A program made the translations under genes and the position numbers. The notes beneath the pieces are model-generated. The model was not told where the DNA came from and searched no databases. It saw only the letters and a program-made list of their open reading frames with translations. This document shows, in pieces, positions 51,755 to 60,900 of a stretch of DNA of 64,000 nt. Numbering within the stretch: the first letter of the stretch is position 1; each line of letters begins with the position of its first letter. Source of the DNA: Parahoeflea halophila (lineage in GTDB: Bacteria; Pseudomonadota; Alphaproteobacteria; Rhizobiales; Rhizobiaceae); contig NZ_OCPC01000004.1 in assembly GCF_900220985.1 (NCBI RefSeq), positions 310,001 to 374,000 of the forward strand, given 5' to 3'.

Positions 51755-51872
51755 TCGTCTCGCTTTGCCGATGCCGGACCTGTGAGCAAGTTCTGCCAGC
51801 GTCTCTTCGGGCTTGTTTCTCGATTTCGTCGTTATTGCGTGTCACCACATACAGAAACAGGAGGGTTTCGTC

Positions 51873-52316
51873 ATGATCCGTTTTCAGTTTCTGTGTGTCG
51901 CGGTCCTGGTTTTGATCGCTCCCACCTGGGCGCTGGCGCAGGAGCCCGCATCAAACCGCTATACTATCGAGAGGTTCGCAGACGGGTTTGTCCGGCTCGA
52001 TACCGAGACCGGCGAGATGTCGATGTGCACCGGGACGGACGGCCAGCTTGTCTGCAAGATGGCGGCCGACGAACGCCACGCCTTCAAGGACACCTTGTCG
52101 GATCTCTCGGCCCGGGTTGAGGCGCTCGAAAACCGTCTTGACCCGGCGACGCCGCGGGAAGAGGGAGGCGGGTTTCCCGACGACGCAGAACTCGACCGGG
52201 CCATCGGGGCCATGCAGAAGATGATGCGCCAATTCTTTGGCATGGTGGAGGAATTGCGCAGGGATTTCGAGGCATCGCCAACAACACCGTCTGAGCCTGT
52301 CCCCGACCGAACCTGA
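51873..52316 (+). CDS. Small exported protein of unknown function
   Basis: This 147-residue protein has a clear signal peptide (MIRFQFLCVAVLVLIAPTWALA, cleavage near residue 23). A short beta-rich part (TIERFADGFVRLDTETGEMSMCTGTDGQLVC) with two cysteines precedes a charged helical C-terminus (about 65-145) with coiled-coil character. I do not recognise a family with confidence. The ATG at 51873 has a strong AGGAGGG ribosome binding site; the frame upstream to 51813 is not expected to be translated. It is likely periplasmic. Confidence 0.7.
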   Translation: MIRFQFLCVAVLVLIAPTWALAQEPASNRYTIERFADGFVRLDTETGEMSMCTGTDGQLVCKMAADERHAFKDTLSDLSARVEALENRLDPATPREEGGGFPDDAELDRAIGAMQKMMRQFFGMVEELRRDFEASPTTPSEPVPDRT

Positions 52317-52450
52317 CATCCGTCAGCGGTTTCACATTGGCCTGTCCCACGTTCCATGTACTTGCGTGAAGGCTCGGCCCGCCGCTAAGGTGAGTGCGCA
52401 AACAGATTGGGCCTGATTGCAGCGAAAGCGCGATCAGGAGGGGAGAGCGC

Positions 52451-53107
52451 ATGGCGCAATTGACATTCATTATTGCGGACGATCATCCATTGTTTCGGGG
52501 CGCCATGCGGCAGGCGCTGGAGGGAATCGGCGCAACGATTGATATTCTGGAAGCTGGTGATCTCGAAAGCGCCCGCAAAAAAGCTGGTGACCATCCGGAA
52601 GCGGATCTGATCCTTCTCGATCTGACCATGCCGGGCGTGTCCGGTCTTTCGGGGCTGATTGCCTTTCGCGCCGAGTTTTCAAGTCTTCCGGTGGTTGTCG
52701 TCTCCGCCACCGATGACGTCTCGACCATGCGCCGCGCCCTGGAACTGGGCGCATCCGGCTTCATTTCCAAATCCGCCAGCATCGACGAAATCCGCGAGGG
52801 CGTGCGAACGGTGCTCGACGGTGGCATCTGGACGCCGCCGGATGTTGATCTGGGCTCCGAGCATGATCAGGAGATCGCGGGCCTGATCGGCCGGGTCAAG
52901 ACCCTGACACCGCAGCAGGGGCGGGTTCTCGGGATGCTCGCGGAAGGCCTGCTCAACAAGCAGATCGCCTATGAACTCGGTGTTTCCGAAGCCACCATCA
53001 AGGCGCATGTTTCCGCCGTGTTGCAGAAGCTCGGCGTCGACAGCCGCACCCAGGCCGTCATTCAGCTTTCCAAGATTGGTGCCGAGGTTTTGAGCCAGAG
53101 CGAGTGA
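52451..53107 (+). CDS. LuxR-type response regulator (CrbR/ErdR-like)
   Basis: This 218-residue NarL/FixJ-family regulator has a receiver domain with acidic pair D10-D11 and phospho-acceptor D57 (LILLDLTMPGVSG). A LuxR helix-turn-helix follows (LTPQQGRVLGMLAEGLLNKQIAYELGVSEATIKAHV). Length and architecture match CrbR/ErdR/AgmR-type regulators that control acetyl-CoA synthetase and acetate use in other proteobacteria. Its stop is 11 bp from the stop of the convergent SSS-domain hybrid kinase, its likely partner. A GGAGGGG ribosome binding site precedes the ATG at 52451. Confidence 0.9.
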   Translation: MAQLTFIIADDHPLFRGAMRQALEGIGATIDILEAGDLESARKKAGDHPEADLILLDLTMPGVSGLSGLIAFRAEFSSLPVVVVSATDDVSTMRRALELGASGFISKSASIDEIREGVRTVLDGGIWTPPDVDLGSEHDQEIAGLIGRVKTLTPQQGRVLGMLAEGLLNKQIAYELGVSEATIKAHVSAVLQKLGVDSRTQAVIQLSKIGAEVLSQSE

Positions 53108-53118
53108 GCAAGGCAGCG

Positions 53119-56100
53119 CTATTCTGCTGCACTCCGCCGGGCAAACGTCACCTGGTTTAGGAATGCACGCAGCGCCGCAGGCTTGATTGGCTTGTTCTGA
53201 ACCGCAATGCGCTCGGCCTCCGCCATGCTGCGGACTTCGGGCGTGCGATCGGCGGTCACCAGCAGGCCGGGGATGTCCATTTTCCACAGTTTGCGCAGCG
53301 CCACGATTGTCTCGATACCGGTACCGTCATCGAGATGATAATCCGCAAAGACAACGTCCGGCGCGTCCTCTGTTTCCGCAATTGAGAGGCCTGTATTGAG
53401 CGAATCGGCTGCCAGAACCGTGCAGCCCCAGCCGCTCAACAGCAGTGTCATGCCTTCGAGGATCTTCGGCTCATTGTCGATGCACAGGACTCTCAGTCCC
53501 TTCAGATTGGTGTTGGCAGCGTCCGCAGACTTGAGCTTCGGTTGCGCCTGATTGCGCGAGATGTTGGTTTCGATCGGCAACTCCACCCGGAACTCGGTCC
53601 CCTTGCCTGAGAGCGAGGCAATGTCGACCGAGTGTTTGAGAACCCGGGCAATCCGGTCGACAATCGACAGGCCAAGCCCTAGTCCCGAAGCCGTGCGTGC
53701 ACCTTCCTCAAGCCGGGCAAATTCCCGGAACACGGTGCGGAACTTGGTCGAAGGGATCCCGATTCCGGTGTCGATCACCTGGATCAACGCCTTGTCGCCA
53801 CGGCGCCGGACACCGACCAGAACCCGGCCTTCACGGGTATATTTGATAGCGTTGGACACCAGGTTCTGGATCAGCCGGCGCAAAAGATTGGGGTCGGAAC
53901 GGACATGCACGCTCGTCGGCATAACCGTGAACTTGAGGTTCTTCTCCCGCGCCACCGGGGCAAAATCCGTCACCACCCGCTGCAGAAGGTCGTTGAGCGG
54001 AAAGCTCGCCAATTGCGGCTTCATCGCGCCGGTATCGAGTCTGGAAATATCCAGCACCGCACCTAGAATGGCTTCCACCGATTCCAGCGATGAATCAATG
54101 TTCTGAACCAGCTTCTGATCGGGGGAACTGCCCAGCCGTTCGACCAGCGTGGAGGAATAGAGCCGTGCCGCGTTGAGCGGCTGCAAGATGTCGTGCCCTG
54201 CGGCGGCGAGGAACCGCGTCTTGCCGATATTGGCCTCCTCGGCGGTCAGTTGGGCTTTCTCCAGCTCCCGGTTGACCCGGGTCAGTTCCGCGGTCCGCTT
54301 GCTGACGCGCTGCTCGAGCGTCTCGTTGGCCTGTTTCAGCGCCATGTCTGCGGCCACGCGCTCGGTGATATCCGCATAAGTCGTGACAATTCCGCTGTCG
54401 GGCATCGGATTGGAGCGGATCTCGATGATCCTCTTCTCCCGGCCGATGGTCAGGGAGAATGCCTTGTCCATCTCGAGAAAGCGGTCCAGTGCCTCTTGTT
54501 CCTCACCTGGCTTGAGATCTCCGCGCTCGACCAGAATCGCAATGATGCTTTCCAGCGGAAAGCCGACCTGGCCGACTTGCTCCGGCAGTTCCAGCAGCGA
54601 ACGGAACCGCTTGTTCCAGACGGTCAGCCGGTTGGAATTGTCGAACACGGTGATGCCCTGGTTCATCTGCCCAAGGGCGGTCTGCAGCAGGTCGCGGTTG
54701 TATTGCAGGGCTTCGGACGCCTCATCCAAGAGCCGCGCGGTGTCACCAGGAATGTCATCCGCACGCTCAAACAGAAGCGATAACACCAGCCGTGCGGAGG
54801 CTGAGCCGATGGCACTGCCGAGCAACTGCTCGGCAAACCGCAACATGCCCATGTCGGCCGGGTCCTGTTCGTTTATCCAGCGGCCGATGGCACGTTCGTG
54901 CGAATGGAACGAGCGTTCGGTACGCTCCTGGCCCAGATAGCGGCTGATGGTCTGTTTCAGATCGCCGACCGTGACCTTGGTCTTCCAGCTGCGCCCCGAC
55001 GTGGTCAGCCGCTGGCTTTCGGGGATGAACATCGCCGCCTGTATCCGCTCGATGGATTTCGGTCTGCGCGACAGCGACCCGATTGCGTAGAACAGGCAAT
55101 TGACCGTCAGGCTCAGAACCACCGCGTTGAACAGCGGATCCGCCCCGGCACCGGTGAAGCTGTAGGAGCCGGGAATGAAAAAATCGAGAATAGCTGCGGC
55201 CACATGGCTATTGTCTGGCCCGCCGAGGCTCGGCACCATCAGGATATAGGCCCAGATGGCAATCCCGCTGGAGAGACCTGCAACGGCGCCGCGGGCGTTC
55301 GCCTGCCGCCAGAACAGCCCGCCGAAAAACGCCGGCGCCAATTGCGCGATCGCCGCAAAAGACAGCAGTCCGATGGAAGCCAGCCCGGCATTGATGTCGG
55401 CCGCCCGGTAATAGGCGAAACCGAGCAGCAGGATGCCAATGATCGCGGTGCGCCGGATGATCAGGATCAGGCCGGAAAAATCGCCGCTCTGGCCGCGGCG
55501 GCTGCGCCGTCTGAGCACCACGGGAACAATGATGTCGTTGGACACCATGATCGCCACCGCCACCGAGGCCACGATCACCATCGCCGTGGCTGCGGAAAAG
55601 CCGCCGATAAAGGTGAGCAGAGTGACCATCGGCATGTCGTTGGCCATCGGCAAGGCTAGCACGAACAGATCGCTCGAACCGCCCGAACCGAATTGCAGCA
55701 CACCCGCAATGGCCACCGGCAGCACGAAAATATTGATCGCCACCAGGTAGAGCGGCAACAGCCATCCCGCCAGGCGCAACTCTCCCAGCGTCCGGTTTTC
55801 GACCACAGCCACATGAAACTGCCGCGGCAGCAGGATGATCGCGAAGGCCGACAACACTATGAGCATCACCCAGCGCAACAACGGGGTCTCGTGGGTCATT
55901 GCCTTCATCACCTCGGTGTTTAAGGTGGCGGCCTGCAACAGATCCCACGGACCGTCGAACATTACGAACACCACGGTCAGGCCGATCAGCGAAAACGCCA
56001 GCAGCTTGACCAGGGATTCCATCGCAATTGCCAGGATCAGGCCATCCTGGTGTTCGGTCGCATCGGTGTGGCGGGTGCCGAAAATCGCTGCAAACGCCGC

Positions 56101-56619
56101 AAGCACCAGCGTAACGAAAAACGAAATGTCGGACAGGAAGAAGGTTTCCGTTACGCGGTTCAACTGCTCGACATCGACCATCACCGCGACTGACGAGGAG
56201 ACCGCCTTGAGCTGCAGCGCGATGTAGGGGATCGTGCCGATCACGGCGATCAGCGCGACCAGCGCTGCGACCAACGGGCTCTTGCCGTAACGCGCTGCCA
56301 TGAAGTCTGCGATTGAGGTGAGTTTTTCGGCCTTGGCCAGGGTGACGATGCGTTTGAGGATCGGCATCCCAAGCGTGAACATCAGGATCGGACCGATGTA
56401 GATCGCGGTGAATTCCAGCCCACGCGAGGCTGCGAGGCCGACGCCGCCGAAATAGGTCCAGGAAGTGCAATAGATCGCCAGGCTGAGCGAGTAGATGATC
56501 GGACGCCCGGCTGTCCGCTTGCGATGCTGACGCGCGGACCGGTCGCCATAGGTGGCGATCGCGAACAGCATCAGCAGATAGAAAAGTGCTGATCCGAACA
56601 CCAGCCAGCCGGGCATCAT
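53119..56619 (-). CDS. SSS-domain hybrid sensor histidine kinase (CrbS/MxtR-like)
   Basis: This 1166-residue hybrid kinase begins with a sodium:solute-symporter-like membrane domain of about 13 helices (1-530). A STAC-like linker (about 540-640) and a PAS-like segment come next, then a long coiled helix and the HisKA H809 in AAGHDILQPL. The HATPase has RRLIQNLVSNAIKY and GLGLGLSIV, and a C-terminal receiver has D1093 in FADYHLDD. It matches CrbS/MxtR-type kinases that sense metabolic state, often acetate. The start at 56619 has GGGAGGAG 7-8 nt upstream; 56616 is the next ATG. Tail-to-tail with the LuxR-type regulator. Confidence 0.9.
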   Translation of the reverse strand: MMPGWLVFGSALFYLLMLFAIATYGDRSARQHRKRTAGRPIIYSLSLAIYCTSWTYFGGVGLAASRGLEFTAIYIGPILMFTLGMPILKRIVTLAKAEKLTSIADFMAARYGKSPLVAALVALIAVIGTIPYIALQLKAVSSSVAVMVDVEQLNRVTETFFLSDISFFVTLVLAAFAAIFGTRHTDATEHQDGLILAIAMESLVKLLAFSLIGLTVVFVMFDGPWDLLQAATLNTEVMKAMTHETPLLRWVMLIVLSAFAIILLPRQFHVAVVENRTLGELRLAGWLLPLYLVAINIFVLPVAIAGVLQFGSGGSSDLFVLALPMANDMPMVTLLTFIGGFSAATAMVIVASVAVAIMVSNDIIVPVVLRRRSRRGQSGDFSGLILIIRRTAIIGILLLGFAYYRAADINAGLASIGLLSFAAIAQLAPAFFGGLFWRQANARGAVAGLSSGIAIWAYILMVPSLGGPDNSHVAAAILDFFIPGSYSFTGAGADPLFNAVVLSLTVNCLFYAIGSLSRRPKSIERIQAAMFIPESQRLTTSGRSWKTKVTVGDLKQTISRYLGQERTERSFHSHERAIGRWINEQDPADMGMLRFAEQLLGSAIGSASARLVLSLLFERADDIPGDTARLLDEASEALQYNRDLLQTALGQMNQGITVFDNSNRLTVWNKRFRSLLELPEQVGQVGFPLESIIAILVERGDLKPGEEQEALDRFLEMDKAFSLTIGREKRIIEIRSNPMPDSGIVTTYADITERVAADMALKQANETLEQRVSKRTAELTRVNRELEKAQLTAEEANIGKTRFLAAAGHDILQPLNAARLYSSTLVERLGSSPDQKLVQNIDSSLESVEAILGAVLDISRLDTGAMKPQLASFPLNDLLQRVVTDFAPVAREKNLKFTVMPTSVHVRSDPNLLRRLIQNLVSNAIKYTREGRVLVGVRRRGDKALIQVIDTGIGIPSTKFRTVFREFARLEEGARTASGLGLGLSIVDRIARVLKHSVDIASLSGKGTEFRVELPIETNISRNQAQPKLKSADAANTNLKGLRVLCIDNEPKILEGMTLLLSGWGCTVLAADSLNTGLSIAETEDAPDVVFADYHLDDGTGIETIVALRKLWKMDIPGLLVTADRTPEVRSMAEAERIAVQNKPIKPAALRAFLNQVTFARRSAAE

Positions 56620-56845
56620 GCGCTGTCTCCTCCCCACGCCTCCAAGGCGCAAGCATAGGCCCAAATTGATGCCAAACAAGGCAGCCTTTGGTCGATGAAC
56701 GGCTTGTCCAATAAGCAGTGTATTGCCGAATTTTGCCAGTTTTTACGCGCGTAACTGTGTTAGGAGTGCCTGAACCGGTTCAACGGGGCGCGCGGGCCCG
56801 GTTATGCTCGGACAGGGACATCCGCGACCAACGGAGAGAATTGAC

Positions 56846-57259
56846 ATGTTGAATGAGTTCAAGGCGTTTATTGCCAGAGGCAACGTGATAGATCTTGCCG
56901 TCGGTGTGATCATCGGCGGTGCATTCAGTCTAATTGTTTCATCGCTGGTCGATGATATCATCACGCCGATCGCGGGCGCGATCTTCGGCGGATTTGATTT
57001 TTCCAATCTCTTCATCCCGCTTGCCGGCGGCGTGACGGCAACCACACTCGAAGCGGCCAGGGAGCAGGGTGCCGTGCTCGCCTATGGCAACTTCCTGACC
57101 GTGCTGATCAATTTCCTGATCCTGGCCTGGATCATTTTCCTGATGGTGCGCGCGGTCAATTCCCTGCGCAAGAAGGAAGAAGTCGCCCCGGCCAAGCCTG
57201 CTGCACCGCCGGCCGACATCGCGCTGCTCACCGAGATCCGCGATCTTCTGAAAAAATAG
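56846..57259 (+). CDS. mscL: Large-conductance mechanosensitive channel
   Basis: This 137-residue protein matches MscL in length and motifs. The N-terminal amphipathic helix [20 protein letters not shown] leads to the glycine-rich first transmembrane helix [21 protein letters not shown], then a periplasmic loop ([13 protein letters not shown]), a second helix ([24 protein letters not shown]) and a charged C-terminal bundle ending IRDLLKK. It opens under osmotic downshock in the inner membrane. The start at 56846 has GGAGAGAA upstream. It is followed by an intrinsic terminator. Confidence 0.96.
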   Translation: MLNEFKAFIARGNVIDLAVGVIIGGAFSLIVSSLVDDIITPIAGAIFGGFDFSNLFIPLAGGVTATTLEAAREQGAVLAYGNFLTVLINFLILAWIIFLMVRAVNSLRKKEEVAPAKPAAPPADIALLTEIRDLLKK

Positions 57260-57317
57260 GGCTCCGGACCACGCTCCTCTCTGCGATGGGCAGGGATGGA
57301 GCGATGTTTTGCATCAG

Positions 57318-57344
57318 GCCCCGGTCTCCGTGCCGGGGCTTTTT
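57318..57344 (+). terminator. Intrinsic terminator after mscL
   Basis: GCCCCGG and CCGGGGC form a perfect 7-bp stem with an 8-nt loop, followed by five T residues, about 60 bp past the mscL stop. Confidence 0.9.
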
Positions 57345-57448
57345 GCTGCGTGTGCACCGGTTTGCATCAGAAAAAACCATGGATCGATAAGCCCTGGGTG
57401 GATGCGAGGCTCCGCGCAAACAGCTAAGAGAGGCAAACGGAGTTTGCC

Positions 57449-58615
57449 ATGAACCAGTTCCAGAACCTCAGCCGCCGCGCCATCCAGGCCCCGGAAAGCG
57501 GTATCGTCGCCGTTGTCAATCACGGCCGCCTCAAGCCGGGCCTCATTCCGCTCTGGTCCGGCGAGGGCGATGAGACGACCCCTGAATTTATTGCCCGTCC
57601 TGCTTCCGAGGCATTGCTTAATGGTGAAACGTTCTACACCTGGCAGCGCGGCATTCCCGAACTGAGGCAGGCCCTGGCAGATTACCATGCCCGGCTGTTT
57701 GGCAAACGGCTGCCGCTGGATGCATTCTGTGTCACCGGATCCGGTATGCAAGCCATCAAGATTGCCATTGAGGCCGTGGTCGATCCCGGCGACGAGGTCA
57801 TCCAGCTGACACCGGCCTGGCCCAATTTTGCGGCGGCACTTGGCATGTCCGGCGGCATCCCGGTTGCGGCGCCGCTGGACTACGCCAACGGCCGTTGGAG
57901 CCTCGATCCCGAGCGGCTGGCTGCTGCGATCACGCCGAAGACCCGGGCGATCTTTTTCAATTCGCCCTCCAACCCGACCGGCTGGACGGCGACGAGGGAG
58001 GACCTCGACGCCGTCCTTGAACTGGCGCGCAAGCACGGCCTCTGGATCATTGCCGACGAGATCTACACCCAGTTCCATTATGCTGGCGGGCGCGCGCCGT
58101 CCTTTCTAGACATCATGCAGGACGACGACCGCATCATCTTCGTCAACACCTTCTCCAAGAACTGGTCGATGACCGGGTGGCGGGTTGGCTGGATCGTGGC
58201 GCCGCCCTCGATCATCCAGGTGCTGGAAAACAGCGTCCAGTACCAGACCTCGGGCGTGCCCCAGTTCATGCAGAAGGGCGCCCTGGCGGCGCTTGAACAT
58301 GGTGATGATTATGTCGGCGCGCAAATCGCCAAGGCCGCCGCTGCGCGCGACCTGTTCTGCAATGCGCTGACTGCTACCAACCGGGTGGTCACCCAGAAGC
58401 CTGACGGCGCGTTCTATGCCTTTTTCCGCATCGACGGCATCACCGATACCAAGGCTGCGGCCATCGACATCGTTGATCGTGCAAGCGTGGGCCTGGCGCC
58501 GGGCACCGCGTTCGACAAGGGCGGCGCCGAGTTCCTGCGCGCCTGTTTCCTGCGCCGCCTCGACCATGTCGAGGAGGCGGCGGGACGGCTCGCCGATTAC
58601 ATCTCTTCTCTCTGA
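57449..58615 (+). CDS. PLP-dependent class I/II aminotransferase
   Basis: This 388-residue fold-type I aminotransferase has VTGSGMQAIKIAIEAV for cofactor phosphate binding, FNSPSNPTGWTAT (NPTG motif), IIADEIYTQF with the PLP aspartate and tyrosine, and the lysine in VNTFSKNWSMTGWRVGW. C-terminal ACFLRRLDHVEEA includes the substrate-carboxylate arginine. It belongs to the aspartate/aromatic-type group; the amino acid substrate is not clear. A GAGGCAAACGGAG segment precedes the ATG. It stands about 100 bp upstream of galE on the same strand. Confidence 0.88.
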   Translation: MNQFQNLSRRAIQAPESGIVAVVNHGRLKPGLIPLWSGEGDETTPEFIARPASEALLNGETFYTWQRGIPELRQALADYHARLFGKRLPLDAFCVTGSGMQAIKIAIEAVVDPGDEVIQLTPAWPNFAAALGMSGGIPVAAPLDYANGRWSLDPERLAAAITPKTRAIFFNSPSNPTGWTATREDLDAVLELARKHGLWIIADEIYTQFHYAGGRAPSFLDIMQDDDRIIFVNTFSKNWSMTGWRVGWIVAPPSIIQVLENSVQYQTSGVPQFMQKGALAALEHGDDYVGAQIAKAAAARDLFCNALTATNRVVTQKPDGAFYAFFRIDGITDTKAAAIDIVDRASVGLAPGTAFDKGGAEFLRACFLRRLDHVEEAAGRLADYISSL

Positions 58616-58715
58616 CGGCAGACCTTCCTGCTCCAGAGCGGAACAGCCGCGATTCACGGTTTCTTGAAACTTGAGGTTCATCCTGCGGTGGTGAAAGCAC
58701 CATTAAGGGGTCGGC

Positions 58716-59837
58716 ATGACGGTTCTGGTAACAGGCGGAGCGGGGTATATCGGCAGCCACATGGTCTGGGCACTGCTCGACGCCGGCGAGGACGTGGTCG
58801 TGGTCGACCGCCTGTCGACCGGCTTCGAATGGGCGGTGGCGCCTGAGGCGAAACTCATCTGTGCTGATGTCGCCGATACCGGCGCCATTGCCGAAATCAT
58901 CCGCGACCACGGCATCAAGGAGATCGTTCATTTCGCAGGCTCGATCTCGGTGCCGGACTCGATGGCCGATCCGCTGGGCTATTACCGGAACAACACCGCC
59001 AATTCCCTCGCCCTGGTTCGCGCAGCGATCGAAACCGGGGTCAGCAAGCTGGTGTTTTCCTCCACCGCGGCGGTCTATGGCAGCCCGGAAGGCGATGGCC
59101 CGGTCGCGGAAACGACGCCCACTTTGCCGCAATCGCCCTATGGCCGTTCAAAACTGATGACCGAGATGATGCTGGCGGATACGGCAGCGGCCCATGACTT
59201 CCGCTATGCGGCGCTGCGCTACTTTAACGTCTCCGGCGCCGATCCGCTCGGACGGACGGGACAATCGACCCGCGGCGCCATCAACCTGATCAAGGTGGCG
59301 ACGGAAGCAGCCATGGGCAAGCGTGACGGCATCGAGGTCTTCGGCACCGATTATCCGACCCGTGACGGCACTTGCATACGCGATTTCATCCACGTGACCG
59401 ACCTGGTTGCCGCACATCTGGATGCGCTGACCTATCTGCGCGGCGGCGGCGACAGCCTGGTCGCCAATTGCGGTTACGGCCGCGGCTACACGGTTCGCGA
59501 AGTGCTGGATTCCGTCAGACGGCTGAGCGGCCGCGATTTCGAGATCCGTTTCGGCGACCGCCGTGAGGGCGACATCATCACCTCGGTGGCCGATTCAACC
59601 CGGGCCCGCACCATTCTCGGCTGGAAGCCGCAACATGACGACATTGACGAGATTGTCGGCAGCGCTCTGGCCTGGGAAGCAGCGCTTGCGCGCAGCAATC
59701 ATGTCATCGACGAGACAGAGCAGGCACCCCGCCGCATCGTGCTCGACTGGACACCGCCGCATGACGACACGGAGGAGGTGGTTGGAAATGCGCTCGCTTT
59801 CGCACCGGTCCTGGCCCGCCGCAGATACAATCGCTGA
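58716..59837 (+). CDS. galE: UDP-glucose 4-epimerase (GalE) with duplicated C-terminal segment
   Basis: This 373-residue extended SDR has the NAD-binding VTGGAGYIGSH (residues 6-16), FSSTAAVYG, the active-site SPYGRSK tyrosine/lysine, YFNVSGADP and the CIRDFIHVTDL motif. It interconverts UDP-glucose and UDP-galactose for cell-surface polysaccharides. The usual epimerase end (ILGWKPQHDDIDEIVGSAL near 300-318) is followed 42 residues later by a second, diverged copy (VLDWTPPHDDTEEVVGNAL near 342-360). This makes the protein about 40 residues longer than typical GalE. Confidence 0.9.
   Translation: MTVLVTGGAGYIGSHMVWALLDAGEDVVVVDRLSTGFEWAVAPEAKLICADVADTGAIAEIIRDHGIKEIVHFAGSISVPDSMADPLGYYRNNTANSLALVRAAIETGVSKLVFSSTAAVYGSPEGDGPVAETTPTLPQSPYGRSKLMTEMMLADTAAAHDFRYAALRYFNVSGADPLGRTGQSTRGAINLIKVATEAAMGKRDGIEVFGTDYPTRDGTCIRDFIHVTDLVAAHLDALTYLRGGGDSLVANCGYGRGYTVREVLDSVRRLSGRDFEIRFGDRREGDIITSVADSTRARTILGWKPQHDDIDEIVGSALAWEAALARSNHVIDETEQAPRRIVLDWTPPHDDTEEVVGNALAFAPVLARRRYNR
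59613..59825 (+). repeat. Tandem-like duplication of the GalE C-terminal segment
   Basis: Two in-frame segments of about 29 codons, 59613-59699 and 59739-59825, start 126 nt apart. They encode matching patterns (L-x-W-x-P-x-HDD-x2-E-x-V-G-x-AL-A), with 15 of 29 residues identical. DNA identity is moderate, so the duplication is not recent. Confidence 0.75.
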
Positions 59838-59859
59838 GACCGGCCGGATTGCCTGGCCG

Positions 59860-60690
59860 CTATTTTGAAACCGGCTTCAGGTCGTCAAACTCAGGCGCGC
59901 GCTTCTCACCCTTGGCTGTATAGGCTTCCCTGATGTCGTCGGGGCGCAGCATCGCCGCGTTCCACACCGAAATGTAATCCAGCGTGTCGGCGGTCGTATG
60001 ATCGCGGGAATAATTCGCCATCGCCTTGCTGCCGGTGACCGCGAGCGGCGAGTGCGCGGCAATCCTGTGCGCGATTGCCATTACCCCGTCAAGCAGTTCG
60101 TCGTGCGTCTCGAAAACCTCGTTGACCAAGCCGATTTGCATCGCCTTCTCCGCCGGAAGCCGCTCGCCGGTATAAGCCATCTGCCGCGCCCAGCCTTCCG
60201 GGATCAGTTTCACCAGCCTCGGGAAGGTGCCCACATCGGCGGTCATGCCGATGGCCGTTTCCTGCACCGCAAAGAACGCGTCGGCCGAGGCGTAGCGGCA
60301 GTCGCAGGCCGTTGCCAGGTCGACCCCTGCGCCGATCGCGCCGCCCTGGATCGCCGCCAGCACCGGCTGGCGCGCCCGTTCGAGCGCGGAGAAAGTCTCC
60401 TGCAGCGCCTTGATCTTGTAGCGGAAGGCCTCCGCCGAGACCTGCGGATTGGCCGCATCGCCATCCAGCCCGCCGCTCATGAACACCGAGATGTCCATGC
60501 CGGCGGTAAAGTGCTTGCCCTCGGACGAGATCACAATCACCCGCGCCTCCGCGTCATTGGAGATCTTGTCAACCGCCTGAGGCAGTTCGGCCCAGAACTT
60601 CGGGGTCATCGAATTGGCCTTCTCCGGCCGGTTGAAACGGATATGGGCAATGTAGTCGGCAATCTCGACGGTGAAGCAGGCATAGTGCAT
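59860..60690 (-). CDS. Crotonase, Delta(3,5)-Delta(2,4)-dienoyl-CoA isomerase-like
   Basis: This 276-residue enoyl-CoA hydratase/isomerase family protein shows FTAGMDISVF for the first oxyanion-hole segment. IGAGVDLATACDCRYASADAFFAVQETAIGMTADVGTFPRL carries D, E and D at positions that align with the catalytic Asp-Glu-Asp of ECH1-type dienoyl-CoA isomerase (family knowledge). It would move conjugated double bonds in unsaturated fatty acid breakdown. The ATG at 60690 has AGGGAGAG upstream. It stands alone, convergent with galE, far from the main beta-oxidation operon. Confidence 0.85.
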   Translation of the reverse strand: MHYACFTVEIADYIAHIRFNRPEKANSMTPKFWAELPQAVDKISNDAEARVIVISSEGKHFTAGMDISVFMSGGLDGDAANPQVSAEAFRYKIKALQETFSALERARQPVLAAIQGGAIGAGVDLATACDCRYASADAFFAVQETAIGMTADVGTFPRLVKLIPEGWARQMAYTGERLPAEKAMQIGLVNEVFETHDELLDGVMAIAHRIAAHSPLAVTGSKAMANYSRDHTTADTLDYISVWNAAMLRPDDIREAYTAKGEKRAPEFDDLKPVSK

Positions 60691-60900
60691 GGCAGACTCT
60701 CCCTTTGCCCTCCTTGTAGCTTCGGAACTGTGTGTGAGAAACCGGGGCAGTGCGCAATCGCATAACAATCTGCCCCAGGCTGCGTCCAATTGGTCTCATG
60801 ATGTCTAAATGGACCGGAGCGCCTTCAATGTTCCGGCAATCCAGCCTATAGCGGGATCAAGACCGGTCAACGGACGGCATTGCGAAACTGGAGCAAGAAC

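Noticed and set aside
55208-56656. 482-codon second minus-strand frame over the SSS domain
   Set aside because: A shifted frame of the kinase membrane domain; the hybrid kinase frame has all the motifs.
59841-59866. Terminator after galE (CGGCC/GGCCG followed by TATTTT)
   Set aside because: Five-base stem with a long loop and a broken T-run that overlaps the stop of the convergent gene; too weak to list.
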